Shown: piece by piece, positions 33,842 to 42,784 of the stretch
Layout of the letters: each line of letters begins with the position of its first letter
Position numbering within the stretch: position 1 is the stretch's first letter
Assembly: GCF_036192275.1 (NCBI RefSeq)
Contig: NZ_CP108088.1
Coordinates: 6,945,501 to 7,009,500 of the forward strand
Reading direction: 5' to 3'
DNA length: 64,000 nt
Source: Streptomyces sp. NBC_00250
GTDB lineage: Bacteria; Actinomycetota; Actinomycetes; Streptomycetales; Streptomycetaceae
The notes under the pieces: model-generated
The model's database searches: none
Seen by the model: only the letters and a program-made list of their open reading frames with translations
Told to the model about the DNA's origin: nothing
Made by a program: the position numbers and the translations under genes

Positions 33842-34720
33842 ATGCCGAACCTGCCCGATGTCGTGCTCTGGTCCATACCGGCGTTCGTCCTGCTCACCGT
33901 CATCGAGATGGTCAGCCACCGGATCCATCCCGACGAGGACGCCGCCGGGTACGAGACCAAGGACACCGCCACCAGCCTCGGCATGGGGCTCGGGAGCCTG
34001 GGCTTCGACGCGCTGTGGAAGATCCCCGTGGTCGCGATCTACACCGCCGTCTACGAGCTGACGCCGCTCCGCGTCCCCGTCCTCTGGTGGACGATCCCGC
34101 TCATGCTGCTCGCACAGGACTTCTTCTACTACTGGCAGCACCGCGGGCACCACGTCGTCCGCGTCCTCTGGGCCTGCCACGTCGTCCACCACAGCAGCCG
34201 CAAGTTCAACCTCAGCACCGCCCTGCGCCAGCCGTGGACCGGCGCCACCTCCTGGCCGTTCTACCTGCCGATGATCGCCCTCGGCGTGCACCCGGCGGCC
34301 CTCGCCTTCTGCTACTCGGTCAATCTCGTCTACCAGTTCTGGATCCACACCGAGCGGGTCGACAAGCTGCCCCGGCCCTTCGAGTACGTCCTCAACACGC
34401 CCTCGCACCACCGCGTCCACCACGCCTCCCAGGGCGGCTACCTGGACCGGAACTTCGGCGGCATCCTCATCGTGTGGGACCGGATGTTCGGCTCCTGGGT
34501 CGGCGAGACCGACCAGCCCGTCTACGGCCTCACCAAGAACATCGAGACGTACAACCCGCTGCGCGTCGCCACCCACGAGTACGCCGCCATCGCCCGCGAC
34601 CTCAAGGCCGCGCAGGACTGGCGCGAGCGCGCCGGACGGGTCTTCGGCGGCCCCGGCTGGCAGCCCGCGCCCGCGGACACCCGGGTCCCCGGCCCCACCG
34701 CCCCGGAGGCAGCCGCGTGA
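33842..34720 (+). CDS. alkylglycerol-monooxygenase-like fatty acid hydroxylase superfamily protein
   Basis: 292-residue membrane di-iron oxygenase with about five helices. The histidine clusters are WQHRGHH, HVVHHSS and NTPSHHRVHHAS, plus FWIHTERV. The intervening NLSTALRQPW, LVYQFWIHTE and NLNTPSHH-like blocks are hallmarks, from memory, of the alkylglycerol monooxygenase (TMEM195/AGMO) branch rather than sterol desaturases. AGMO cleaves the O-alkyl bond of ether lipids, releasing a fatty aldehyde. The next gene overlaps it by 4 nt and is a lysoplasmalogenase, supporting an ether-lipid role. ATG 33842 is chosen for the MPNLPDVVLW start. Confidence 0.85.
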   Translation: MPNLPDVVLWSIPAFVLLTVIEMVSHRIHPDEDAAGYETKDTATSLGMGLGSLGFDALWKIPVVAIYTAVYELTPLRVPVLWWTIPLMLLAQDFFYYWQHRGHHVVRVLWACHVVHHSSRKFNLSTALRQPWTGATSWPFYLPMIALGVHPAALAFCYSVNLVYQFWIHTERVDKLPRPFEYVLNTPSHHRVHHASQGGYLDRNFGGILIVWDRMFGSWVGETDQPVYGLTKNIETYNPLRVATHEYAAIARDLKAAQDWRERAGRVFGGPGWQPAPADTRVPGPTAPEAAA

Positions 34721-35361
34721 AGGCCTCCCCGCCCGGACTCTCCCGCGCGCTGCTCGCCGCCTTCGGGCTCGCGACCGCCGTCGACCTGATCTCCCTGCTC
34801 GCCGGCGCCGAGCTCGGCCACCAGATCGCCAAGCCGTTCCTGATGCCCCTGCTCGCCGCGTACGCCGTCACCCGGGGCGCCCCGAAACCGCTGACCGCCG
34901 CACTGCTCTTCGGCTGGGGCGGCGACGTCCTCCTGCTCTCCGACGCCGAATGGGCCTTCCTCGTCGGCATGGGCTCCTTCGCCGCCGGCCACGTCTGCTA
35001 CCTCGTCCTCTTCGGCCGACGGCGTACGTCACCGCTGCTCGGCGCCCTGTACGCGGTCGCCCTCGTCGGCACCGTCCTGCTCCTCTGGCCCGACCTCCCC
35101 GCCGGCCTGCGGATCCCGGTCGCCGGGTACTCGCTGCTCCTGACGGCCATGGCGTACCGTTCGAGCGCCCTCGGGCTCCTGACCGGACTCGGCGGCGCCC
35201 TGTTCCTGCTGTCCGACACCCTCATCGCCACCGGGGTCGCCGAGTGGCCGCAGCTGCCGCTGCCCGACTTCTGGGTCATGCTGACCTATATCGCGGCGCA
35301 GTACCTGCTGACGGCGGGAGCGCTCCACGCGATGTACGGTGAACGTCGTACAACCGTCTGA
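34717..35361 (+). CDS. YhhN/TMEM86-family lysoplasmalogenase
   Basis: 214-residue integral membrane protein with about seven or eight helices. The family acidic motifs appear as LLFGWGGDVLLLSDAEWAF and GGALFLLSDTLIA. YhhN/TMEM86 enzymes hydrolyse the vinyl-ether bond of lysoplasmalogens, giving a fatty aldehyde and a glycerophospho-head group. The GTG start overlaps the stop of the AGMO-like gene (GTGA) and has GGAGG upstream, so the pair is co-translated. A zinc dehydrogenase gene follows 18 nt later. Confidence 0.88.
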   Translation: MKASPPGLSRALLAAFGLATAVDLISLLAGAELGHQIAKPFLMPLLAAYAVTRGAPKPLTAALLFGWGGDVLLLSDAEWAFLVGMGSFAAGHVCYLVLFGRRRTSPLLGALYAVALVGTVLLLWPDLPAGLRIPVAGYSLLLTAMAYRSSALGLLTGLGGALFLLSDTLIATGVAEWPQLPLPDFWVMLTYIAAQYLLTAGALHAMYGERRTTV

Positions 35362-35379
35362 CAGCAAGGACCGTCCGCC

Positions 35380-36423
35380 ATGCGCGCCACCACCATCCAC
35401 GCCCCCTTCGACATGCGCGTGGAGGACGTGCCCGACCCGGTGGTGCAGCACCCCACCGACGTCGTCGTCCGGGTCCTGCGCGCCTGCGTCTGCGGCAGCG
35501 ACCTGTGGGCCTACCGCGGCGAGTCCGCCCGACAGCCCGGCCAGCGCATCGGCCACGAGTTCCTCGGCATCGTGGAGGCGGCGGGCTCCGAGGTCACCGG
35601 CTTCGCCGCCGGAGACCTCGTCGTCGCCCCCTTCGTCTGGTCCGACGGCACCTGCGACTACTGCGCCGAGGGGCTCCAGACCTCCTGCCCGAGCGGCGGC
35701 TTCTGGGGCTCGGTCGGCTCCGACGGCGGCCAGGGCGAGGCCGTCCGCGTGCCCTTCGCCGACGGCACCCTCGTCAAGCTCCCCGCCGACGCCGCCTCCG
35801 ACGACCACCTGCTGACCGCGCTCCTCGCGCTCTCCGACGTCATGGGCACCGGCCACCACGCCGCCCTCGGCGCCGGGGTCCGCAAGGGCTCCACGGTCGC
35901 CGTGGTCGGCGACGGCGCCGTCGGCCTCTGCGGTGTCCTCGCCGCCAAGCGCCTCGGCGCCGAGCGGATCATCGCGCTGGGCCGGCACACCACCCGTACC
36001 GACATCGCCCGCCTCTTCGGCGCCACCGACGTCGTCGCCGAGCGCGGCGAGGCCGCCGAGGCCGCCGTCCGCGAGCTCACCGGCGGCCAGGGCGCCCACG
36101 GAGTCATCGAGGCCGTCGGCACCGAGCAGTCCATGCGCACGGCCGTCGCCATCGCCCGCGACGGCGGCTCCATCGGCTACGTCGGCGTCCCGCACGGCAG
36201 CGGCACCGGACTCGACCTCTCCGTGATGTTCGACCGGAACATCGCGCTGCGCGGCGGCGTCGCCCCCGTGCGCGCGTACATCCCGGAGCTGCTCGCGGAC
36301 GTCCTCGACGGCACCATCGACCCGTCGCCGGTCTTCGACCTGACCGTCGACCTCGACGGCGTCCCGGGCGGCTACAAGGCCATGGACGAGCGCACCGCGC
36401 TCAAGGTCCTCGTCAAGCCGTAG
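35380..36423 (+). CDS. zinc-binding medium-chain alcohol dehydrogenase family protein
   Basis: 347 residues, MDR fold. The catalytic zinc region is CVCGSDLWAYRG and IGHEFLG. The structural zinc lobe reads GTCDYCAEGLQTSC and has only three of the usual four Cys. The Rossmann motif is VVGDGAVGL. The substrate is not fixed by motifs. Being 18 nt after the lysoplasmalogenase, it could reduce or oxidise released fatty aldehydes or related alcohols, which is inference. It overlaps the convergent CoA-transferase by 11 nt. Confidence 0.88.
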   Translation: MRATTIHAPFDMRVEDVPDPVVQHPTDVVVRVLRACVCGSDLWAYRGESARQPGQRIGHEFLGIVEAAGSEVTGFAAGDLVVAPFVWSDGTCDYCAEGLQTSCPSGGFWGSVGSDGGQGEAVRVPFADGTLVKLPADAASDDHLLTALLALSDVMGTGHHAALGAGVRKGSTVAVVGDGAVGLCGVLAAKRLGAERIIALGRHTTRTDIARLFGATDVVAERGEAAEAAVRELTGGQGAHGVIEAVGTEQSMRTAVAIARDGGSIGYVGVPHGSGTGLDLSVMFDRNIALRGGVAPVRAYIPELLADVLDGTIDPSPVFDLTVDLDGVPGGYKAMDERTALKVLVKP

Positions 36424-37711
36424 TCCAGACGGGGGCGTCGGCCCCCGCGATGCCCGGCGGGCGTGACCAGCCCGTCGGGCCGCCCTCGTACGCGACGGGC
36501 GACAGCGCGTGCCGCAGCCGCCCGAGGGGTCCCTCCGACTCGGTGAGGTACCGCTCCGGCTCGTACCGGGGCAGTGTGTGCGTCAGCCAGTGGCCCGTCC
36601 GGGCGAGGGCGAGCCGGACGAGCCGCGTGCCCCCGTCCCGGTCCTGCTCGGTCAGCGACCGCAGCACCGCCGCCGCGAGCAGATAGCCCGTCCCGTGGTC
36701 CAGGGCCTGTGCGGGCAGCGCGCCCGGCTGCTCCGCCGAGCCCTCCACGGTGGCGATCCCGGTCGCCACCTGGACCAGGCTGTCGAAGCCGCGCCGTCCG
36801 GCCCACGGCCCGTGGTCGCCCCACGCGGAGAGCCGGGCGGTGACGAGCCCCGGGCGGTGGAGGTCGAAGCGGTCGAGGGCACCCGGCCGGTAGCCGGTGA
36901 CCAGCACGTCGGCGGAGTCCAGGAGCTCGTCGAAGGTACGCCGGTCCGACGGGCGGTCCAGATCGAGGGCGGCGGTCCGCTTGCCGACGTCCGTGTCCGC
37001 GTGCTGGTCCGGCAGTTCGGGATTGCCCGGCGGGTCGATCCGCAGCACGTCCGCGCCGAGCAGCGCGAGCGTCCGGGTCGCGACCGGCCCGGCGATCACT
37101 CGGGTCAGGTCCAGGACCCGCAGCGGGCCGCTACGGCGCCGGGGCGGGGCCTCGTCGAGCCGCTCCCGGGTCAGCAGCGGCCGCGCCGCCACCTCCCGGC
37201 CCTGCTCGTGCGCCGCCCACTCCGAGGGCGTGCGCAGGGCGACGGCCAGGCCCCCGGCCGCGTACACCGCCGTCTCGATCTCCACGGCCTTCCGCTCGGC
37301 GATCGCCGCCCCGACGGCCTCGACGGAGTCGGAGACACCCAGCGCGGCGAGCAACCCCACCTTGTGGTGAGGGTAGTTGGCGTGGGTACGGACCCAGCCG
37401 TCGGCCGACCGCCAGAAGCGGGAGAGCGGCGCGAAGTTCACCGGCGCCCGCCCGTCGACCCGTAGATGACGCTCGCTCACGAAGGCGGTGGCGACCGCCC
37501 CGTCGTCCACCCGTACCGGTCCCGGCAGGCCCGCGTGCTCCACCGCGGCGAGTGAGCAGACCGCGACGGCCGCCCGGGCCAGCTCCATCACCGGGAGCCG
37601 CGCGGACAGCAGCCCGGCGGGCCCGCCGTACTCCACCCGGTCCACCTGGGCGGGATCACCGCCGAGGGCCGACCACAACAACTCCGTACCGGTACGCACT
37701 GTGTTGTCCAT
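36413..37711 (-). CDS. class III (CaiB/BaiF) CoA-transferase
   Basis: 432 residues. The core family motif LRVLDLTRVIAGPVATRTLALLGADVLRIDPPG lies mid-protein (about residue 205), followed by KRTAALDLDRPSDRR and a downstream GYRPGALDRF. An N-terminal lobe of about 200 residues precedes it, unlike simple family III enzymes, so the two lobes may be rearranged or duplicated. The Asp nucleophile position is not certain from eye alignment. ATG 37711 gives MDNTVRTG; there is no clear ribosome site. Confidence 0.83.
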   Translation of the reverse strand: MDNTVRTGTELLWSALGGDPAQVDRVEYGGPAGLLSARLPVMELARAAVAVCSLAAVEHAGLPGPVRVDDGAVATAFVSERHLRVDGRAPVNFAPLSRFWRSADGWVRTHANYPHHKVGLLAALGVSDSVEAVGAAIAERKAVEIETAVYAAGGLAVALRTPSEWAAHEQGREVAARPLLTRERLDEAPPRRRSGPLRVLDLTRVIAGPVATRTLALLGADVLRIDPPGNPELPDQHADTDVGKRTAALDLDRPSDRRTFDELLDSADVLVTGYRPGALDRFDLHRPGLVTARLSAWGDHGPWAGRRGFDSLVQVATGIATVEGSAEQPGALPAQALDHGTGYLLAAAVLRSLTEQDRDGGTRLVRLALARTGHWLTHTLPRYEPERYLTESEGPLGRLRHALSPVAYEGGPTGWSRPPGIAGADAPVWTTA

Positions 37712-37742
37712 GGACCGCACTATGGCACTCGGTGCCATGCAA

Positions 37743-37776
37743 AGGGCCCTGGTGTGGCACACCACACCAGGGCCCT
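37743..37776 (-). terminator. strong hairpin after the subtilase gene
   Basis: Perfect 15-bp inverted repeat (arms 37743-37757 and 37762-37776, 4-nt loop) 19 nt past the stop of the minus-strand peptidase. Confidence 0.85.
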
Positions 37777-37794
37777 CGTTCACTCATGCGTCGA

Positions 37795-39333
37795 CTAGCG
37801 GCGGACGGCGTCCAGCGCGTCGATCAGACCGGCTCCGTAGAAGCCGTTCTTGTTCTTGCCACCCTCGCAGACGGCGTCGATCTTGCCGTCGGCGTCGATG
37901 TCGTACGGGTTGGTGCACGAGCGCTTGTCGGCCTGCGCGTACAGCATCGCCTTGAGGGCCGCCGGGCTCGCGTGGGGGTGCGTCGACTTGATGAGCGCGA
38001 GGACGCCCGCCGCGTGCGGCGAGGCCATCGAGGTGCCGGCCTTGTAGTTGTAGCCGCCGTTGACCGTGGTCGACAGGATGAGGCCGTTGACCGCCGGGGC
38101 GTCCGGGGTCTGGAACCTGGTGCTGTCGCCGCCGGGCGCCGCGATGTCGATGACACCCAGACCGTAGTTCGAGTAGGACGACTTCAGGCCCTTGGCGCCG
38201 GTCGCGGAGACCGTGACGACACCCGGCAGCATGGCCGGGTAGTCGAGGCACTCCTTCGGGTCGATGACCCGGTCGCCGGGCGTCGTGTCGTTCGGGCTGC
38301 TGTTGTCGAGGATCTCGTCGGCCGCCAGGTCGAACTTGGAGTTGCCGGCCGCCGCGACGTTGACCGTGCCCTTGCGCTCCGCGTAGCGGGTCGCACGGGT
38401 GACCGCCTCGATGAGGGCCTTCTGGTCCTCGTCGTTCTTGCAGGCGAACATCCACGGGTCGGTGTAGTAGCTGTTGTTCGTGATGTCGACGCCGTGCTCG
38501 GCCGCCCACACGAAGCCGCAGACGACGGCCTCCGTGTAGAAGAAGCCGTCCGGGGTGGACACCTTGATGCCGGAGACCTTGACGCCCGGGGCGACACCGG
38601 TGATGCCGATGCCGTTCTTGGCGGCCGCGATCGTACCGGCGACGTGGGTGCCGTGGTCGCTCTCGCCCGGGTTCGGACGCCACGAGCCGGCGGTGGTGTC
38701 CGGCTTGCCGGACACGCAGTTGGCCGAGGCCTTGGCGTCGAAGTTCGGCGCCAGGTCCGGGTGGGTGTCGTCGACACCGGTGTCGATGACACCGACGGTG
38801 ACGCGCTTGCTGCCCAGCGTCCGCTGGTGGGCCTTGTCGGCCTTGATCGCCGGGAGGTCCCACTGCAGGGGCTCAAGGGCGTCCTGCTCGTCCGTCGCCC
38901 GGGCCGCGGCGGCCTTGGCCTCGGCCTCGGACAGCTCCTGGGTGCCGCCGCCGACCGAGTTGTCGGTCTGCACGGAGAGCGGGGCGGTACGGGTCGAACC
39001 GGCCGACACCACACCACGGGCCGTGCGGATCGTCTTCGCGAACTCGGGGTTCTGCGAGTGGACGACTATGACGCCTATCTGGTCGTACGAGACGACCACT
39101 TCGCCACCCGCGGCGGCGATCGCCTTCTTCACCGAGGCGGCGGTCCAGCGGCCACCCGCGATGTTGACGACGTACGACAGCTTCGGGCCGTTCGTCGCCA
39201 CGGCGGCCGCCGGTGCGTCGCTCAGTTCCGCGGCGGAGGCGGCGCCGGAGGGAAGGAAGCCGAGCGAGGCCGTGAGTGCGAGACCAACCGGCAGAGCAAG
39301 AGCTCGGCCGCGCCTCGATCCCAGATGAGCCAT
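37795..39333 (-). CDS. secreted S8-family subtilisin-like serine peptidase
   Basis: 512-residue preproenzyme. A signal peptide (GSRRGRALALPVGLALTASL, cleavage near residue 34) is followed by a propeptide-like I9 region to about residue 135. The catalytic domain has the triad VIDTGVDDTHPD (Asp), DHGTHVAGT (His) and GTSMASPHAAG (Ser), with the oxyanion Asn in VAAAGNS. Two Cys pairs suit an exported enzyme. The start has GTGGAG upstream. A 5'-untranslated hairpin and a 3' terminator frame it as a single-gene unit. Confidence 0.94.
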   Translation of the reverse strand: MAHLGSRRGRALALPVGLALTASLGFLPSGAASAAELSDAPAAAVATNGPKLSYVVNIAGGRWTAASVKKAIAAAGGEVVVSYDQIGVIVVHSQNPEFAKTIRTARGVVSAGSTRTAPLSVQTDNSVGGGTQELSEAEAKAAAARATDEQDALEPLQWDLPAIKADKAHQRTLGSKRVTVGVIDTGVDDTHPDLAPNFDAKASANCVSGKPDTTAGSWRPNPGESDHGTHVAGTIAAAKNGIGITGVAPGVKVSGIKVSTPDGFFYTEAVVCGFVWAAEHGVDITNNSYYTDPWMFACKNDEDQKALIEAVTRATRYAERKGTVNVAAAGNSKFDLAADEILDNSSPNDTTPGDRVIDPKECLDYPAMLPGVVTVSATGAKGLKSSYSNYGLGVIDIAAPGGDSTRFQTPDAPAVNGLILSTTVNGGYNYKAGTSMASPHAAGVLALIKSTHPHASPAALKAMLYAQADKRSCTNPYDIDADGKIDAVCEGGKNKNGFYGAGLIDALDAVRR

Positions 39334-39360
39334 GGGTTCTCCACATCATCCGTATGTACT

Positions 39361-39386
39361 GTCCGCGCGCGGGTTTACGCGCGGAC
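39361..39386 (-). promoter_or_regulatory. 5'-UTR hairpin of the subtilase gene
   Basis: Inverted repeat with 9-bp arms (GTCCGCGCG/CGCGCGGAC, 8-nt loop), 28-53 nt upstream of the peptidase start. It may stabilise the mRNA leader. Farther upstream a CTTCATGAAG palindrome (39446-39455) may be an operator. Confidence 0.45.
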
Positions 39387-39606
39387 AGGTGCATGACGAG
39401 TGAAGCTATCGCTGATCTTCCCGGCGCTTCAATGAGTTGAGAAGACTTCATGAAGATCTGTGCGAATAAATCCCTCGCGTGAACCGCTTCGCTTCTCGCT
39501 CCGTGCCGTTGTGCAGGGGAGGGGCTCCAGTCGGAGTCCCCGCTACCGCACCCCTGGTGAGGCCCCCTTGACCATGCCGTCCGTCCCCGCGTCACGAGGA
39601 GATTCC

Positions 39607-39981
39607 GTGGCTACCGAAGCACCGCCGCCGCCCAGAAACGGGACGGAGACCGCGTCAGGTCCCGTAGCGCCCACGACGGAACAATTCGTCGAGGTGCAGG
39701 AAGGCGCGGAGTTCGGCGAACTGCGCCGTACGTACCGCTCCTTCGCCTTCCCGCTCACCCTGGCCTTCATCGCCTGGTACCTGCTGTACGTGCTGCTCTC
39801 CAACTACGCGGGCGGCTTCATGGGGACCAAGGTCTTCGGCAACATCAACGTGGCCCTCGTCCTCGGCCTCGGCCAGTTCGCCACCACCTTCCTCATCGCC
39901 TGGCTCTACTCGCGGCACGCGGCGAACCGGCTCGACCCCAAGTCCGACGCCATCAGAAAGCGCATGGAGGGCGACGCATGA
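39607..39981 (+). CDS. DUF485 membrane protein, symporter partner
   Basis: 124 residues. A Pro-rich start is followed by the DUF485 core with two helices: RRTYRSFAFPLTLAFIAWYL and VALVLGLGQFATTFLIAWLY, then YSRHAANRLDP. DUF485 proteins are encoded next to acetate/solute:cation symporters (YjcH-ActP arrangement). GTG 39607 has GAGGAG 6 nt upstream, better than ATG 39574. Its stop overlaps the symporter ATG (ATGA). Confidence 0.9.
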   Translation: MATEAPPPPRNGTETASGPVAPTTEQFVEVQEGAEFGELRRTYRSFAFPLTLAFIAWYLLYVLLSNYAGGFMGTKVFGNINVALVLGLGQFATTFLIAWLYSRHAANRLDPKSDAIRKRMEGDA

Positions 39982-41618
39982 GCACCCCCGTCCTGCTCGC
40001 GGCGGGCAACGCCACCAGCGAGCACCGACCGCTGATCATCGCCCTCTTCGGCGCCTTCGTCATCGCCACCCTGATCATCACGATCTGGGCCGGCCGGCAG
40101 ACCCGCAGCGCCGCCGACTTCTACGCCGGAGGGGGCCAGTTCACCGGCTTCCAGAACGGCCTCGCGATCTCCGGCGACTACATGTCCGCCGCGTCCTTCC
40201 TCGGCATCAGCGGCGCCATCGCCCTCTACGGCTACGACGGCTTCCTCTACTCGATCGGCTTCCTGGTCGCCTGGCTCGTCGCCCTGCTCCTGGTCGCCGA
40301 ACCGCTGCGGAACTCCGGCCGGTTCACGATGGGAGACGTCCTCGCCTACCGGATGCGCCAGCGGCCCGTCCGTACCGCCGCCGGCACCTCCACCATCGTC
40401 GTCTCGATCTTCTACCTGCTGGCCCAGATGGCGGGCGCGGGCGTGCTCGTCTCGCTGCTGCTCGGCATCACCAGCGACGGCGGCAAGATCGGGATCGTCG
40501 CCCTCGTCGGCGTCCTGATGATCGTCTACGTGACGATCGGCGGCATGAAGGGCACCACCTGGGTGCAGATGGTGAAGGCCGTCCTGCTCATCGCGGGCAC
40601 GCTCCTCATCACCTTCCTCATCCTGCTGAAGTTCGACTTCAACCTCTCGCAGCTGCTCGGCGCCGCCGCCACCAACAGCGGCAAGGGCGACGCCTTCCTG
40701 GAGCCCGGCCTCAAGTACGGCGCCAGCGCCTTGTCGAAGCTCGACTTCCTCTCCCTCGGCATCGCCCTCGTCCTCGGCACCGCCGGCCTGCCCCACATCC
40801 TGATCCGCTTCTACACGGTGCCGACCGCCAAGGCCGCCCGTAAGTCGGTCAACTGGGCCATCGGCATCATCGGCGGGTTCTACCTGATGACGATCGTCCT
40901 CGGCTTCGGCGCCGCCGCCCTGCTCAGCGGCGACACCATCAAGGCGTCCAACAAGGCGGGCAACACGGCGGCCCCGCTCACAGCCCTCGAAGTCGGCGGT
41001 GGCGCCGACTCCACCGGCGGCGCGATCCTCCTCGCCGTCATCTCCGCCGTCGCCTTCGCCACCATCCTCGCCGTCGTCGCCGGTCTGACGCTGGCCTCGT
41101 CCTCGTCCTTCGCGCACGACATCTACGCGAACGTGATCAAGCGCGGGAAGGCCACCGAGAAGGAGGAGATGCGGGCCGCCCGCTGGTCCACCGTCCTCAT
41201 CGGCATCGTGTCGATCGCGCTCGGCGCCCTCGCCCGCGACCTCAACGTCGCCGGCCTGGTCGCCCTCGCCTTCGCGGTCGCCGCCTCGGCCAACCTGCCG
41301 ACGATCCTCTACTCGCTCTTCTGGAAGCGGTTCACCACCCAGGGCGCGCTCTGGTCGATCTACGGCGGACTGATCTCCTCCGTCGTCCTCGTCCTCTTCT
41401 CGCCGGTCGTCTCCGGCGCGCCGACCTCGATGTTCAAGGGCGTGGACTTCCACTGGTTCCCGCTGGAGAACCCCGGCCTCATCTCGATCCCGCTCGGCTT
41501 CCTCCTGGGCTGGCTCGGCTCGCTCTTCTCCAAGGAGGAGCCGGACGCGGGCAAGTACGCGGAGCTGGAGGTCAAGTCCCTCACCGGCGTCGGGGTCGCC
41601 GCCGCGGTCAAGCACTGA
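39978..41618 (+). CDS. solute:sodium symporter, acetate permease (ActP)-like
   Basis: 546-residue SSS-family transporter with about 13 helices. Characteristic segments are YAGGGQFTGFQNGLAISGDYMSAASFLG, YRMRQRPVRTAAG and TAGLPHILIRFYTVPTAKAARKS, all ActP-like. With the DUF485 partner it probably imports acetate or other short-chain carboxylates with Na+ or H+. It overlaps DUF485 by 4 nt and ends at a 13-bp hairpin terminator. Confidence 0.92.
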   Translation: MSTPVLLAAGNATSEHRPLIIALFGAFVIATLIITIWAGRQTRSAADFYAGGGQFTGFQNGLAISGDYMSAASFLGISGAIALYGYDGFLYSIGFLVAWLVALLLVAEPLRNSGRFTMGDVLAYRMRQRPVRTAAGTSTIVVSIFYLLAQMAGAGVLVSLLLGITSDGGKIGIVALVGVLMIVYVTIGGMKGTTWVQMVKAVLLIAGTLLITFLILLKFDFNLSQLLGAAATNSGKGDAFLEPGLKYGASALSKLDFLSLGIALVLGTAGLPHILIRFYTVPTAKAARKSVNWAIGIIGGFYLMTIVLGFGAAALLSGDTIKASNKAGNTAAPLTALEVGGGADSTGGAILLAVISAVAFATILAVVAGLTLASSSSFAHDIYANVIKRGKATEKEEMRAARWSTVLIGIVSIALGALARDLNVAGLVALAFAVAASANLPTILYSLFWKRFTTQGALWSIYGGLISSVVLVLFSPVVSGAPTSMFKGVDFHWFPLENPGLISIPLGFLLGWLGSLFSKEEPDAGKYAELEVKSLTGVGVAAAVKH

Positions 41619-41659
41619 CCGGAACGCAGTCGGTCGTATACGTTCCGCAGCGATCCATC

Positions 41660-41689
41660 GGCCGCGTCGTAGGGTTCTACGACGCGGCC
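41660..41689 (+). terminator. hairpin after the symporter
   Basis: Perfect 13-bp inverted repeat (arms 41660-41672 and 41677-41689, loop GGTT), 42 nt past the symporter stop. Confidence 0.85.
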
Positions 41690-41783
41690 GCGTCGGTCCT
41701 CGTGACAATCTGCCCTGCTCGTTGTCCGAGTGCTCACGTAGGCTCGAACCACACGCAACCACATGACGGGGAGGGGGCCCACA

Positions 41784-42773
41784 GTGCTCTTGGACACCTA
41801 TGGCCGAGTGGCCACCGACCTGCGCGTCTCGCTCACCGACCGCTGCAATCTGCGGTGCACGTACTGCATGCCGGAAGAGGGCCTCCAGTGGCTCGCGAAG
41901 CCGGATCTCCTCACCGACGACGAGATCGTCCGGCTGATCCGGATCGCGGTCACCGACCTCGGCGTCACCGAGGTCCGCTTCACCGGCGGCGAGCCGCTGC
42001 TCCGCCCCGGACTCGTCGGCATCGTCGAGCGCTGCGCGGCCCTGGAGCCCCGCCCCCGGATGTCCCTCACGACCAACGGCATCGGGCTCAAGCGCACGGC
42101 CGCCGCGCTCAAGGCCGCCGGCCTCGACCGGGTCAACGTCTCCCTGGACACCCTGCGCCCCGAGGTCTTCAAGACCCTCACCCGGCGCGACCGCCACCAG
42201 GACGTCCTCGACGGCATGTCCGCGGCCCGCGAGGCCGGCCTCACCCCGGTCAAGGTCAACGCCGTCCTGATGCCCGGGCTCAACGCCGACGAGGCCCCCG
42301 ACCTGCTCGCCTGGGCGGTCACGGAGGGTTACGAGCTCCGCTTCATCGAGCAGATGCCCCTCGACGCCCAGCACGGCTGGAAGCGCGACGGCATGATCAC
42401 CGCCGGAGACATCCTGGAGTCCCTGCGCACCCGCTTCACCCTGACGCCCGAAGGCGCCGACGAGCGCGGCTCGGCCCCCGCCGAGCGCTGGGTCGTGGAC
42501 GGCGGACCGCACACGGTCGGCGTCATCGCCTCCGTCACCCGCCCGTTCTGCCGGGCCTGCGACCGCACCCGGCTCACCGCCGACGGCCAGGTGAGGACCT
42601 GTCTGTTCGCCACCGAGGAGACGGACCTGCGGGCCACGCTCCGCTCGGACGCGCCGGACGACGAGGTCGCCCGGATCTGGAAGCAGGCGATGTGGGGCAA
42701 GAAGGCCGGTTCCGGCCTCGACGACCCGAGTTTCCTGCAGCCCGACCGCCCGATGTCGGCGATCGGCGGCTGA
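41784..42773 (+). CDS. moaA: GTP 3',8-cyclase
   Basis: 329-residue radical SAM enzyme that starts molybdenum-cofactor synthesis from GTP. The N-terminal cluster is C21-x3-C25-x2-C28 (CNLRCTYCMPEEG) and the C-terminal cluster CRACDRTRLTADGQVRTC. The protein ends in the Gly-Gly tail (SAIGG) needed for activity. GTG 41784 with GGGGAGGGGG upstream gives the usual VLLDTYGRVATDLRVSLTDR start. ATG 41763 is the alternative. Confidence 0.95.
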   Translation: MLLDTYGRVATDLRVSLTDRCNLRCTYCMPEEGLQWLAKPDLLTDDEIVRLIRIAVTDLGVTEVRFTGGEPLLRPGLVGIVERCAALEPRPRMSLTTNGIGLKRTAAALKAAGLDRVNVSLDTLRPEVFKTLTRRDRHQDVLDGMSAAREAGLTPVKVNAVLMPGLNADEAPDLLAWAVTEGYELRFIEQMPLDAQHGWKRDGMITAGDILESLRTRFTLTPEGADERGSAPAERWVVDGGPHTVGVIASVTRPFCRACDRTRLTADGQVRTCLFATEETDLRATLRSDAPDDEVARIWKQAMWGKKAGSGLDDPSFLQPDRPMSAIGG

Positions 42774-42784
42774 GGGGGGAGTCC

